Shown: in pieces, positions 1 through 9,690 of the stretch | Position numbering within the stretch: position 1 is the first letter of the stretch | How the letters are laid out: every line of letters begins with the position of its first letter | Assembly (NCBI GenBank): GCA_028346125.1 | Contig: JAOMEV010000029.1 | Location: 1-32,015, forward strand | Reading direction: 5' to 3' | DNA length: 32,015 nt | From: Bacteriovoracales bacterium | GTDB lineage: Bacteria > Bdellovibrionota > Bacteriovoracia > Bacteriovoracales > Bacteriovoracaceae | Program-made: the position numbers and the translations under genes | The notes under the pieces: model-generated | The model's input: the letters and a program-made list of their open reading frames with translations, nothing else | Database searches by the model: none | Told to the model about the DNA's origin: nothing

Positions 1-33
1 CGAATGACCTTTTTTTTTTAAGGAGCTTAATAA

Positions 34-1716
34 ATGAATCGAAAAAAAATACTAACCTACATATTTTTTGTTATCTTTTGGGTGACCTTCTACAGTCTCA
101 ATGGAAAAGCCGGTGTCTTAATGGATAAACTCCTAAAAAAAACAAGGCCTTTTGTTCAACAAGGCACTGTACCTGAAAAATACTTTTTCTCTCAAGATAA
201 TATTGTTGACCTTAACGGCCACGTTTCACAAGAAGTTTTTAATCGGTTTCAAGGGTTAATTGCAGAGGCCAATCACGAAATACTTATCCAAACATTTTGG
301 TGGGAAAGTCAGTCTCAGGCCGCCCAAAAAATATTTAAAGGCCTAATAAAGTTGAATAAAAAGCATATTAAAAGCAAGGTAAAACCTAAGGTTTTTATTC
401 TTATCGATAGTACGATTCTTCAAAGGGCCCATGGAAAACTAAGAAAAGTTGTTAAAAAGTTTAAGGCCGAAAACCTTGGGCCAGTTCCCACGGCAGTATC
501 CCTTTCCGAAAACTTCCAAGACGCAAAAAAATACATTCTCAATTTTGCAAAAAAAATACCTCATGTTGAGATTAAAATTCAAAAATATGAACACGCTTAT
601 ATAGGAAGCCTCCATGGAAAAACTCTTGTCGTTGATGGACAAATAGCGATGGTCATGGGTACAAACCCACAAAACTATTTAAATGAGCCCCATGCCTGGT
701 ATGACTTAGGATTCACTGTTGCTGGAACTGCGGCAAAAGGTATGCGACATGATTTTATAAGTGCCTGGGTACAGGCCGTATCTTACGATGATCAATTCAA
801 AGAAAAATCTAAGGCCCTAAAGAACTTCAGGAAAAAAATTGGATGTTCACGAGGATTAACTTTCACATGTAGAGCATGGACTAATATAGATGCAAAATGG
901 CAACAAAAAAATATGAACGACTATCGATCTGTAGCAAATGATCTTGGACTCCCATTAGAAACAAATTTCAAAACGTTCCCCTCACGACAGTTTATTCAAA
1001 ATAACCAAGGTAAACCTGCAACCAAAATTTCAGTCGCACTTACCACGAGAGTTGGTAACGGATTTCCAGAAGTTTTTAAAGGGTTCAGCCTATGGTTTAA
1101 CAAATGGGTAAAAAAGCAAAAATCAATTTCACAAGGTTATAATATCGACAACACTCAAGATCAGGCCTACATAGCGGCTTTTGGGTCTGCTAAAAAGCAT
1201 ATCCATATTCTTACCCCAAACCTTAATGATGATGACGCAATAAAATCTTTGGCCGAAGCAGTTTCAAGAGGTGTTAAGGTTAAACTTATTACGACCTTTG
1301 GATTCAATAGAAGTACTGAAAATTACCCTGGCCAGGGAGGAGATAACAGGAAAGGCTATTGCAGGCTTTACAAAGCCGCTTTAAAATTAACAAAAGATGA
1401 AAAAAAGGTTAAAAACTTTCTTCATTTGCGCTGGTATACAAGACCAGATGGAGTTCGTATAGATGATAGTAAATCTGTCGTTGACGACGCAGGAACAGGA
1501 AGACCAGATGCGATGCATGCCAAGTATGCAACGATTGATAATGAGCTGGCCATTGTCGGAACGGCCAATATGGACACTCAATCCTGGAACCATTCTCGAG
1601 AAATTAATTTAGCGGTCGATAGCAAAGAGGTCACAATCGCCTGGGATAAAAAACTTTTCACAGGTGTTTATAAAAGGTCTGACCTTTGGGAAGGTCCGTC
1701 CTCTTGTAAGAAATAA
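34..1716 (+). CDS. Secreted phospholipase D-like protein (two HKD motifs)
   Basis: A 560-residue protein of the phospholipase D superfamily, which hydrolyses or transfers phosphodiester bonds, usually in phospholipids. Both halves of the active site are visible: HxK(x4)D at H194/K196/D201, followed by GTNPQN, and again at H495/K497/D502, followed by GTANMD. The N-terminus has a basic start and a hydrophobic stretch (about residues 5-25), so export is likely. The start has an AAGGAG site 8 bases upstream, just after a run of ten T that may be the tail of an upstream terminator outside the window. Its 3' end lies two bases from that of the convergent gene 1719-2024. The family also contains cardiolipin synthases and nucleases; the signal sequence favours an exported phospholipase-type role, but the substrate cannot be read from the sequence. 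A second protein of this kind begins at 31667. Confidence 0.85.
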   Translation: MNRKKILTYIFFVIFWVTFYSLNGKAGVLMDKLLKKTRPFVQQGTVPEKYFFSQDNIVDLNGHVSQEVFNRFQGLIAEANHEILIQTFWWESQSQAAQKIFKGLIKLNKKHIKSKVKPKVFILIDSTILQRAHGKLRKVVKKFKAENLGPVPTAVSLSENFQDAKKYILNFAKKIPHVEIKIQKYEHAYIGSLHGKTLVVDGQIAMVMGTNPQNYLNEPHAWYDLGFTVAGTAAKGMRHDFISAWVQAVSYDDQFKEKSKALKNFRKKIGCSRGLTFTCRAWTNIDAKWQQKNMNDYRSVANDLGLPLETNFKTFPSRQFIQNNQGKPATKISVALTTRVGNGFPEVFKGFSLWFNKWVKKQKSISQGYNIDNTQDQAYIAAFGSAKKHIHILTPNLNDDDAIKSLAEAVSRGVKVKLITTFGFNRSTENYPGQGGDNRKGYCRLYKAALKLTKDEKKVKNFLHLRWYTRPDGVRIDDSKSVVDDAGTGRPDAMHAKYATIDNELAIVGTANMDTQSWNHSREINLAVDSKEVTIAWDKKLFTGVYKRSDLWEGPSSCKK

Positions 1717-1718
1717 AC

Positions 1719-2024
1719 TTAATTAAACTCAATTTTTATCATGAAATCTAATGATTTATCCACTTTGTTTCGAGGGCCTGAAAACCGCCCCGAATTATTA
1801 ATGCAATCGTTAAAGTCGGGATGTCCTTTTTTATATATGGCCCCATACCGATCCTTACATGTAACTCTAAAGTCATCCGTTATTTTTTTGTCTTTTTTAG
1901 GAGGCTTGTTTACAGATTTGTTTACTCCCATAAGAGGTACGACTGCGCGAAAATCAACAATCTGAGCCCTAACTGAAAAAATTAAAATTAAAAAAAATAT
2001 TAGTCCAAAATTAAATACTTTCAT
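1719..2024 (-). CDS. Small secreted protein, unknown function
   Basis: About 101 residues. The N-terminus has a lysine and then a strongly hydrophobic segment to about residue 20, ending near VRAQ, which looks like a cleavable signal peptide. The mature part is basic, with two cysteines that could form a disulfide (in VTCKD and NDCIN). I chose the ATG at 2024; a GTG one codon upstream is also possible, and neither has a convincing SD site. The gene converges on the phospholipase D-like gene with a 2-base gap. I recognise no family. The signal peptide and the tight fit against its neighbour make it more likely real than not. Confidence 0.5.
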   Translation of the reverse strand: MKVFNFGLIFFLILIFSVRAQIVDFRAVVPLMGVNKSVNKPPKKDKKITDDFRVTCKDRYGAIYKKGHPDFNDCINNSGRFSGPRNKVDKSLDFMIKIEFN

Positions 2025-2247
2025 CACTTATATATCAGTCCTTCGCTAAACTACTCTTTATTTTATCAATATTTCTCCAATCAAGATGTAATCATTTTTA
2101 AAATTAAAAACCTCGCTCCTTTTTTTCTCAATCATCAAGATATCTTAATAAAACTAGGAGCTTCCTATTTAAATGAATAGATATCTATCTTCATGGAACT
2201 GTGTTACTTTTTAAAGAAGATCAATAAATTACATGAAGAGGTCATTT

Positions 2248-2649
2248 TTGAAAGTTCTTATTTTAGAAGATGATAACTCTATGATAAAGCTCTATAATCA
2301 CTGGTTAAAAAAGGCCAACATTGATATTGAATATTGTTCAAATGGTGAAGAGGCAATGGGCAGTTATTTAAAAGATCAAAACCACAACTTTGACCTTATT
2401 ATTGCAGATTTGCATTTAGAAGGAAGCAAGACTGGTGAGCAAGTTATCAACTTTCTTAAAGGTATGGAAGTAAAGTCCGATGAAACGACTCCTGTTTTGT
2501 TTTTGAGTGCCTTTATTGATAAGGAAATAAGAACCAAGTTTAAAAAAGAAAAAAACGTCAAATTTATGGAAAAGAAAAACATCGGGTATAGCAACTTTAT
2601 CCAAAGAGTTGAAAGTCTTATCAAGCCTTCCAAAAAATCCGGATTCTAA
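2248..2649 (+). CDS. Single-domain response regulator (receiver)
   Basis: A receiver domain with no output domain, so it would act as a CheY-like phospho-switch in the cytoplasm. Numbered from the upstream ATG at 2233, it has the acidic pocket E12-D13-D14, phospho-acceptor D59 (in IIADLH), the conserved serine S92 (in LSAF) and the lysine near K114, where the usual following proline is missing. I prefer the TTG at 2248. It gives the canonical receiver beginning MKVLILEDD, and AGAGG lies 6 bases before it, whereas the ATG at 2233 has only a weak site. No histidine kinase is nearby, so its partner is unknown. The family is certain; the start is moderately sure. Confidence 0.85.
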   Translation: MKVLILEDDNSMIKLYNHWLKKANIDIEYCSNGEEAMGSYLKDQNHNFDLIIADLHLEGSKTGEQVINFLKGMEVKSDETTPVLFLSAFIDKEIRTKFKKEKNVKFMEKKNIGYSNFIQRVESLIKPSKKSGF

Positions 2650-2714
2650 ATCCAAATTTTTTGAAATTATTTTATAAGTAAGATAAAATATTCTTCAATG
2701 ACTTGGAGATTAAT

Positions 2715-3137
2715 ATGACTGAACAAAATCAAGAACTTTCCTCAGGTAAACCTCAAAGAAGAATTGATATTACAGTCCTTCTCTGGGCGGGTATTTTACT
2801 TCATGCCATTATTTTTCTGGCCTATATTCCAGGGCTTATTTATAAATTCCAAAACCCAGATATGATACTCAAGTTTCTAGGGCCTTCCTATAAAGAGTTT
2901 GTTGATCAATCCGTCTGGAAACACCTTATCTTTATGGTCATTGATGTAGGACTTTGCTACTTCTCCTATGAGTTAATCAATTGGAAAAAGAGAGGCTTTC
3001 AAGGACTCTTTGCACTTTTTATGCTTCTTATTGGTATGAGCCTGGAAAGGGAGAATTGGCCAATTTTATTTTCTGACCTCGGGCTTGCCATTATTTTCAG
3101 CCTCTATTTCGTCAAAAACGAAAAACACCTGGATTAA
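2715..3137 (+). CDS. Small integral membrane protein, unknown function
   Basis: 140 residues with about four hydrophobic segments (roughly residues 20-45, 68-85, 92-108 and 112-130) and a polar N-terminus. GGAG sits 6 bases before the ATG at 2715. An in-frame TTG 12 bases upstream overlaps that SD site and is rejected as the start. It is 65 bases downstream of the response regulator on the same strand, so co-transcription is possible, and it is followed at once by a terminator-like hairpin. I recognise no family. It has the look of a small inner-membrane protein; nothing points to a reaction or substrate. Confidence 0.65.
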   Translation: MTEQNQELSSGKPQRRIDITVLLWAGILLHAIIFLAYIPGLIYKFQNPDMILKFLGPSYKEFVDQSVWKHLIFMVIDVGLCYFSYELINWKKRGFQGLFALFMLLIGMSLERENWPILFSDLGLAIIFSLYFVKNEKHLD

Positions 3138-3161
3138 AATCGGTTTTTTATCCGATTTTTT
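3136..3161 (+). terminator. Intrinsic terminator-like hairpin
   Basis: An 8-bp perfect stem (AAAATCGG at 3136-3143 with CCGATTTT at 3152-3159) around an 8-base loop, running into a T-tract. It overlaps the stop codon of the membrane protein gene and probably ends the response regulator/membrane protein unit before the patatin gene. Confidence 0.6.
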
Positions 3162-3205
3162 AAAAACCATTCATCATATTACAAAAATTCGCCGATTTTA
3201 AGTCT

Positions 3206-4693
3206 ATGAAATATTATAAAATGGCCAAAAATTTAATGGCCCGCTTTCTTTCAAAAAACCAGGATCTAAAAAGGTTTTTAACTGAAAAAAACGATCTTAT
3301 TTTTTTCTCGGAAAATACTTATTTTGAAATAATAAAAAGACCTAATTCTTTTAAAAAGGTTTATTTTAAAGAATCGCATTTGCCCTTTGAAACTCAAGAA
3401 TTATTAAAAAAAAGAATCTTTTATTCACTGGAATCTTACCTTCACGACCCGATTCCTCAAAATGTCTTATGTGAACTTTTTCTTTATTTAATGAACAACT
3501 CTGAAGTTCATATTGAGTACGTAGGAAGAAATCAAGATAAAAAGTATTTTTCTACAGATATAAAAAAGGTTGAAGGTCATCACTTTCTATTCGATATTTT
3601 ACAGGGAAAAAGAAATTACCTATGGAAAATTCATTTAAGTGAAAAAAATTTCAAAAAAATTAAACTTAAAGAAAGCTTTCCCTCTTTAAAAGAATGGTTC
3701 AAAGATAAAGACTCGAAAGTAATTTTAAGCTTAGGTGCGGGAGGACTAAGGGCCCATGCCATTCCTACTATTTTTAAAATTTTAGATTTTCTTGAAATAA
3801 GAGATCATATAGATGAAATCTGGGGGTGTTCCGGCGGCGCCCTCATCGGTGGTTATTATGCCTATGGAATTCCTCCTCTACTTATTGAAAGCATAGGTTA
3901 TGATTTTTATAATGAAAGGCACGAAGATTTTATTATTAAAGGAAGCCTTTTCAAATCTATAAAAACTTTTTTTGAACAACCAGATAAGAAGAATTTAAAT
4001 GAATATATAGGCCTTGTAGAAATGCAAAAAACACTTCAGAAGGCCTTTAACCAAGCAAAAGATAAATATAATAACGATACGGCCCTGAAACTGAAAGACA
4101 TCCCTTTTTTTGCTCTTGTAAGTAACCCCCTCAAAGAAAAAGTGGCCCTTACAGAAGAAAAATATATATCTTCAAAATGCTCTTCCATTTTAAAAAGCGC
4201 AGAACCTTTTGAGTCGATTTGTGCTTCTTCAAGTATTCCTATTATCATGAAACCCATTATAAAAAACTATCCCGAAGGAAAATACTTCTTTTTTGACGGT
4301 GCTTTCAATGAAGAAATTCCTCTAAAGCTCCCCTTTCAGAAATTTAACTTGGAACAAGAAGAGCATCAAAAGAAAAAACTGAAAATTTTTTACGTTAATT
4401 TAAACTCAAGAATTGGGGAATCCTCTTTGATCTCTGAATTTTTTAACAAAAGTAACCTCTCTTCCATTTATAATAAAATGCTCCATTTGGACGATTACTT
4501 GGATGAAAAGATTGAAAACTCTATTTCTCAACTACAAAATAACCCATCGGTAGATATCATTGGTGTCGATTTGGTTTTAAACAAAAATGCCTTTTTAAAC
4601 ACAAATGAAATCCCCTATATTATCAAAAAAGGAAGAGATCACTTTTTAAAAGAGTTTTATGCGATAGAAGAAAAGTTAAAAGGCCTCTCCTAA
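3206..4693 (+). CDS. Patatin-like phospholipase
   Basis: 495 residues with a patatin catalytic core in the middle. The oxyanion loop is LGAGGLRA (G177-R182), the nucleophile motif is GCSGGA with S209, and the dyad aspartate is D364 in FDGAF. Patatins are Ser-Asp acyl hydrolases that release fatty acids from phospholipids. About 170 N-terminal residues before the core are not recognised. There is no signal peptide, so the protein is cytoplasmic or exported by another route; some bacterial patatins are toxins or effectors. The start lacks a good SD site, and ATGs at 3221 and 3236 are alternatives. The gene converges on the alpha/beta hydrolase gene with a 4-base overlap of the ends. Confidence 0.85.
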   Translation: MKYYKMAKNLMARFLSKNQDLKRFLTEKNDLIFFSENTYFEIIKRPNSFKKVYFKESHLPFETQELLKKRIFYSLESYLHDPIPQNVLCELFLYLMNNSEVHIEYVGRNQDKKYFSTDIKKVEGHHFLFDILQGKRNYLWKIHLSEKNFKKIKLKESFPSLKEWFKDKDSKVILSLGAGGLRAHAIPTIFKILDFLEIRDHIDEIWGCSGGALIGGYYAYGIPPLLIESIGYDFYNERHEDFIIKGSLFKSIKTFFEQPDKKNLNEYIGLVEMQKTLQKAFNQAKDKYNNDTALKLKDIPFFALVSNPLKEKVALTEEKYISSKCSSILKSAEPFESICASSSIPIIMKPIIKNYPEGKYFFFDGAFNEEIPLKLPFQKFNLEQEEHQKKKLKIFYVNLNSRIGESSLISEFFNKSNLSSIYNKMLHLDDYLDEKIENSISQLQNNPSVDIIGVDLVLNKNAFLNTNEIPYIIKKGRDHFLKEFYAIEEKLKGLS

Positions 4694-5445
4694 AGAGAAA
4701 AGTTCTTTAATTGACGAACAACCCATGGTGGGTCATCCAAAGGAAGGTCGTGCCCAGCATCCAAATGGTAACTGATATTTGCCTGAAAGTGTTTCGCGAG
4801 GTTTTCAGAACATTTCACGTTAACCATCCGGTCCCTTTTAGAGGCAAGAAAAAGAAGAGGTGTTTGAATAATTTTGGGAACTCGAAACTTCATGGCCGCC
4901 ATCATTTGGTTCAAAAAGTTTTTCATCTGAGGTTCAAACTCTTGAGCATAAGAATCCCACTCATCAACCGTTTGGTCATCAATATACCTGTTAGAAACGA
5001 GACGAAAAATATTTCTCTCTCTCTCCCTTGTTGTCTTTAATGAAATTGATTTGACGAGGTTCCCAATTCCTTCAAAAGAGATACGGTCCCAAGGGCCTGA
5101 TAGTGAGCCATCACTTGTGTTAATTACAAAGCCTGCTTCAAAATCGTTAGGATAGCGGGCCATCCATTCCAAACCGACCATTCCACCTAGAGAAATTGAT
5201 AAAAGGATACTTTCTCTACCCTCACCATTTTTTCCAATTACTTTGAAGAACTCTCTTCTTAAATTTTCCACGTAACCGTCGATTTTGGTCGGAGACTGTT
5301 GATCAACTTTAGTACCAAAACCAGGTAACTCCAGGCAATGGAGCAAACCACATTCTTTTTCCATGAGTCGCCTAAACTTGCCCCAATGACGAGTTTCTCG
5401 TCCTAGGCCTCGAATCATAAAACAGTTTAATTTTTTTAAATTCAT
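4690..5445 (-). CDS. Alpha/beta-fold hydrolase
   Basis: 251 residues with an alpha/beta hydrolase layout. A nucleophile elbow reads SISLGG (S85), which keeps the small residue after the serine but has Ser instead of Gly two positions before it. The acid is probably D205 (in SKRDRMVN) and the base H232 (in AGHDLP). These enzymes cleave esters, thioesters or similar bonds; the substrate is unknown. No signal peptide is visible, so it is probably cytoplasmic. It is the last gene of a minus-strand unit and starts 6 bases after the stop of the small secreted protein gene. Its 3' end overlaps that of the patatin gene. Confidence 0.75.
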   Translation of the reverse strand: MNLKKLNCFMIRGLGRETRHWGKFRRLMEKECGLLHCLELPGFGTKVDQQSPTKIDGYVENLRREFFKVIGKNGEGRESILLSISLGGMVGLEWMARYPNDFEAGFVINTSDGSLSGPWDRISFEGIGNLVKSISLKTTRERERNIFRLVSNRYIDDQTVDEWDSYAQEFEPQMKNFLNQMMAAMKFRVPKIIQTPLLFLASKRDRMVNVKCSENLAKHFQANISYHLDAGHDLPLDDPPWVVRQLKNFSL

Positions 5446-5451
5446 AATTTC

Positions 5452-5808
5452 TTAAAGTGAACAGGTTTTTTCGGCACCAATAGAAAATTTATTCGATTCG
5501 AAAGAGACATTCAAACATAAAATGCCATTTTTCTTATTTTCGATGGAAAAAAATAAATTTTCACATTCAACACTTCCTAGTGTAATGCTATGAACCATTT
5601 TCTCCCCTGAGTAAAAGTTAAGCCCATTGAAAAATGACTGACAATCAAGTTCAATTCTAGCAAATTGACTGTCTTGCCTTAACTTAAAAATATAATCAAA
5701 GCTGGTTGTCTCCATGCCATAAACTTTTATTGTCACGTCAGGAATTTCTTCAGATAAAATATTGCTAGAGATAATTAAAATAAAGAGGGATAAGAATATT
5801 GTTTTCAT
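5452..5808 (-). CDS. Small secreted cysteine-containing protein, unknown function
   Basis: 118 residues. The first 19 form a typical signal peptide (Lys, hydrophobic core, then SEE). The mature part has four cysteines (DCQ, ECE, LCL, TCS), enough for two disulfides after export, and alternating hydrophobic/polar residues that suggest a beta structure. It sits between the outer-membrane-like gene (23 bases upstream) and the hydrolase gene (6 bases downstream) in one minus-strand unit. I recognise no family. Confidence 0.6.
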   Translation of the reverse strand: MKTIFLSLFILIISSNILSEEIPDVTIKVYGMETTSFDYIFKLRQDSQFARIELDCQSFFNGLNFYSGEKMVHSITLGSVECENLFFSIENKKNGILCLNVSFESNKFSIGAEKTCSL

Positions 5809-5831
5809 TCCCTAGCTATCGGTTCATATAA

Positions 5832-7037
5832 TTAAAAATGAAGTCTTAAATTAAAGTTGTAGAGCGCTGATGGCCGCATTCCATTGGATTTTACTCTAAG
5901 GGGATAGTGGGCCCTTACATTGAGGTCAACAAAAAGGCTTTTGATTCCTATCCCTATAGAATAAAAATCTTTATCAAAGCGCCCTCTAACTAGAAGTCCA
6001 AGACGATCTTTAAAAGTCCTAAATTTCATTTCAGAACCAAGATAAATTCCCTCGATCGCTTTATATAAAGTTCTTAAGTGAATGCCTGAAAAATGCGAAA
6101 TTTGGATCCCCTGGAAAGAACCGAAATACTTTCCATAAAAGTGGATAAGAGGTGAACTTTTCAGTCCTGCATTTTGTGATTTAGAAATCGTTCTTAGATT
6201 AAAAACTTCAAAATTTGTAAAGGTCCCACCAAATAACCAATTTTTTATTTCGTATTCTGAAGAAAAATCAAGTTTAAGGTCTATTTTTGTTTGAGGAGTA
6301 AAAAGGGCCGTATCAAAGTTAGATAAAGAACCACTTGATAAAAGAACAGAAGATTGTGACTTTGGAGAAACATAAAACCTTAACTTTAATTTAAAAAAAT
6401 CCCTTAATAAATATTTAAAATTAAGTCCAAGCCTTCCTAAACCCTCCATATAAAGATAAAGGTTTGGTGCTGTAGGATCAGAAGGACTATAATACTTACC
6501 TGACCATGCTGCCTTAAGAGAAGCCGAAATACCGCTCATATTCGCAATTAAATCAGACCCAGGCGCCAGCGATTTAAAGTAACTACATGTAAAAGCATCT
6601 TTTATTTCAGTGGGGAGACCTTCAGGTATCATTAAAGAAATTGAGTCACAGCCTAACTCGGTATTTAGAATGCCCTGAAAATAATCACCTTGCGCTTCCA
6701 AAAAAAGGGATGCGGCAACCTTTCCAAAGCGAGGAAGAGGTGCGTTTATATCGATATTTACTCCCAATATTTTTTCGCTTTGATCATTATTTTTAAAGAA
6801 TTCCTTGGCCGCAGGTTCATCCTTTAAACTGCTGGCCTCTTCAAGCAAGCCCTTAAGGTTACTTGAATTTACAAATGACAAGCTGAAAAAAAAGTCATCA
6901 TCAATCAGAGGGCCATGAAGTGAGCTTAAGTTTATTTTATCCCTTAAGAGTTGATATCTTTCATTGGCGTTGTAAGTCTCGCCCTTTTCCAGGCCTAAAA
7001 TTGCAAAAATAAGAGTAAAAAGGACGGTTACCTTCAT
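5832..7037 (-). CDS. Secreted outer-membrane barrel-like protein, unknown function
   Basis: 401 residues with a short N-terminal signal sequence. The C-terminal two thirds are rich in alternating hydrophobic/polar segments with many aromatic residues and end in NLRLHF. A C-terminal phenylalanine is typical of outer-membrane beta-barrels. I recognise no specific family. An AGGTGAA site lies about 11 bases before the ATG. It is the first gene of the minus-strand unit continuing through 5452-5808 and 4690-5445, and its promoter should lie in the 93-base divergent gap before the gene at 7131. The barrel assignment is inferred from composition and ending only. Confidence 0.6.
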   Translation of the reverse strand: MKVTVLFTLIFAILGLEKGETYNANERYQLLRDKINLSSLHGPLIDDDFFFSLSFVNSSNLKGLLEEASSLKDEPAAKEFFKNNDQSEKILGVNIDINAPLPRFGKVAASLFLEAQGDYFQGILNTELGCDSISLMIPEGLPTEIKDAFTCSYFKSLAPGSDLIANMSGISASLKAAWSGKYYSPSDPTAPNLYLYMEGLGRLGLNFKYLLRDFFKLKLRFYVSPKSQSSVLLSSGSLSNFDTALFTPQTKIDLKLDFSSEYEIKNWLFGGTFTNFEVFNLRTISKSQNAGLKSSPLIHFYGKYFGSFQGIQISHFSGIHLRTLYKAIEGIYLGSEMKFRTFKDRLGLLVRGRFDKDFYSIGIGIKSLFVDLNVRAHYPLRVKSNGMRPSALYNFNLRLHF

Positions 7038-7130
7038 AAAATTAAAACTTCACCTAGTTAAAGAGTTCATTATAACATCTGGCCTCAATTAATAAACTCC
7101 CATGCCGACCAGGTCATTTTAGGGTTTTTA

Positions 7131-7643
7131 ATGAAATACTTTATTCTCTTTATTTTTCTTTATTCTCAAGTATCTTTTTCGGAAGAAAAAAGCTGCTCTT
7201 GTTTGGAGCAACAAAATACAAAACATTCAGAAAAAAAATATAGAGGTAATATTTCTCTCGGAATGGAAACAATTGGAGAAGGAAGCAGAAGTGATTCAGG
7301 TATCCTTTTAAAGGCCTATCTCTCAGGAGGTGGTCTTTTAAAATATTCATCATCTTTTGCTCTGGTAAGTGCAAGCAATTATCTTCAAGGAGAATTTTCA
7401 CTAGGGGGACAATTCTACCCTCTTAATAATTTCTCAGAATCTTTTATACAACCTTTTTTTTACCTAGAAGCTGTTCTTGGAGTGGGCGCCTACAACAAAA
7501 TTACAAGAACAGATGCTGGTCATAATATTGGTGTTGGACTTGATGTAACACTCTACAAAAGGTATGGAATCGCTCTTATTGTTGAATCTCACCAAGCTGC
7601 AGAAAATTCACTACGAATTATTTTTGGGATATTTAAAAATTAA
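7131..7643 (+). CDS. Secreted small barrel-like protein, unknown function
   Basis: 170 residues with a clear signal peptide (about residues 1-17). A short cysteine-containing segment (CSCLEQ) follows, and then glycine-rich alternating segments such as GNISLGM, GEFSLGGQF and GVGLDVTLY, as in small outer-membrane beta-barrels. AGGG lies 6 bases upstream of the ATG. The gene is divergent from the 5832-7037 unit, so the gap 7038-7130 probably carries promoters for both. No family is recognised. Confidence 0.6.
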   Translation: MKYFILFIFLYSQVSFSEEKSCSCLEQQNTKHSEKKYRGNISLGMETIGEGSRSDSGILLKAYLSGGGLLKYSSSFALVSASNYLQGEFSLGGQFYPLNNFSESFIQPFFYLEAVLGVGAYNKITRTDAGHNIGVGLDVTLYKRYGIALIVESHQAAENSLRIIFGIFKN

Positions 7644-7743
7644 AGGACTTACAATTTCTAGAGCTAAAAAAAATACTATTATATATTATAAAAAAAAACT
7701 AATGTACTATGAATCTATTGAAAACTTTTTCTAAAGAAGATGA

Positions 7744-8739
<996 letters not shown>

Positions 8740-8806
8740 TTTTCTAAAAATGGCCTTTATTTTTAATAAAAGGTAGGATGAAAAATAATAACATGGAGGT
8801 TATTAA

Positions 8807-9097
8807 GTGGAATCTTTTCAATATGATCTTTATGGTGAAAAGCAAAAAGGTGAATACGAATTCAGAAAAAGAAATATAAAAAAAGAAAAAAGTCCAAAAC
8901 CTTACCTAGGTAACCTTTATAAAAATAAAAGGTTTTTCATTGATACTTTCAATAGTTACGATGATTTAAAAGCCTTTGCGATTGATTCCTCTACAAATTT
9001 AGTCAGAATAACCTCATCTGAAAAAAGTTATTCTTTATCCAAATTGGAGATGGAAGAAGAAGATTTAGAATCTTATATGACAAATTTTTTCATTTAG
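8807..9097 (+). CDS. Small cytoplasmic protein, unknown function
   Basis: 96 residues, highly charged (lysine-rich N-terminal half, acidic C-terminal stretch EMEEEDLES), with no signal peptide or membrane segment. The start is a GTG at 8807 backed by a strong GGAGG 7 bases upstream, the best SD site in this part of the window. That supports both the start and the reality of the gene. It lies between gap and a receiver gene with separate gaps on both sides. I recognise no family. Confidence 0.6.
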   Translation: MESFQYDLYGEKQKGEYEFRKRNIKKEKSPKPYLGNLYKNKRFFIDTFNSYDDLKAFAIDSSTNLVRITSSEKSYSLSKLEMEEEDLESYMTNFFI

Positions 9098-9216
9098 GAA
9101 ACAATCCGCACATTACTCGAAGACCAACTTTTTTAATTTTTTTTCTTAATATTATCCTCTGGATTTATTTCTATTTATTTGTTTAAAATAGAGAAAACAA
9201 TTCAGGGGGATTTACT

Positions 9217-9588
9217 TTGAGGATCTTAACCATAGATGATAGTGAAACAACAAGGTCCAAAATAAAAATGATTTTTGAACGACATGGACACCAGGTTTTC
9301 GAGGCCAAAAGTGGCGTTCATGCTCTTGATATTCTCCGACATGACAGTGCTTTTGACTTTATCATATGTGACATCAATATGCCTGATATGGATGGCACCC
9401 AATTTGTAAAACACCAAAATGAAGATGAAACCCTTTGCAAAATACCCACAATCATCCTCTCTTCTCACCTAGAAGAACGATTGGCCGAAAAACTCAGAGA
9501 CTTTGAATGTGTTAAGGGTTGGCTCAACAAACCCATTACAGAAAAAAAAGTGAAGGCACTTCTTTTTAAATTCTCCGAAATGGAGTAG
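9217..9588 (+). CDS. CheY-like single-domain response regulator
   Basis: 123 residues, a complete receiver domain with nothing after it. It has the acidic pair D7-D8, phospho-acceptor D52 in CDINMPDMDG, the switch serine S82 or S83 in ILSSH, and K105 followed by P106 (LNKP), all standard. The start is TTG with a strong GGGGGA 6 bases upstream and gives the canonical opening MRILTIDDS. No kinase or chemotaxis gene is adjacent. It is closer to the CheY consensus than the receiver at 2248-2649. It ends in a convergent gap holding three small palindromes. Confidence 0.9.
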   Translation: MRILTIDDSETTRSKIKMIFERHGHQVFEAKSGVHALDILRHDSAFDFIICDINMPDMDGTQFVKHQNEDETLCKIPTIILSSHLEERLAEKLRDFECVKGWLNKPITEKKVKALLFKFSEME

Positions 9589-9591
9589 CCT

Positions 9592-9690
9592 CTGACCGAG
9601 TGTCAGGTTGTAAAGGTTAACTTTTTAAGGGTTTTCCTATAAAAATTGACCAAAAGTCATAAAAAGACCAATAAAATGACCCAAGGTCAT
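9592..9690. repeat. Three TGAC-N5-GTCA palindromes
   Basis: Three copies of TGAC, five bases, GTCA lie at 9593-9605, 9647-9659 and 9677-9689. The first extends to CTGAC/GTCAG and the third to ATGAC/GTCAT. They occupy the convergent gap between the receiver gene and the TauE gene, and the last overlaps the TauE stop codon. The third, with A- and T-rich flanks, could fold as a weak bidirectional terminator. The identical half-sites and spacer length also fit a protein-binding site, though a gap between gene ends is an odd place for an operator. Confidence 0.4.

Noticed and set aside
2155-2167. TAGGA-GCT-TCCTA palindrome in the gap before the first response regulator
   Set aside because: Only 5 bp and at an unremarkable position; could easily be chance.
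4711-5040. Plus-strand open frame opposite the alpha/beta hydrolase
   Set aside because: Antisense of a gene with intact catalytic residues, and no start signals.
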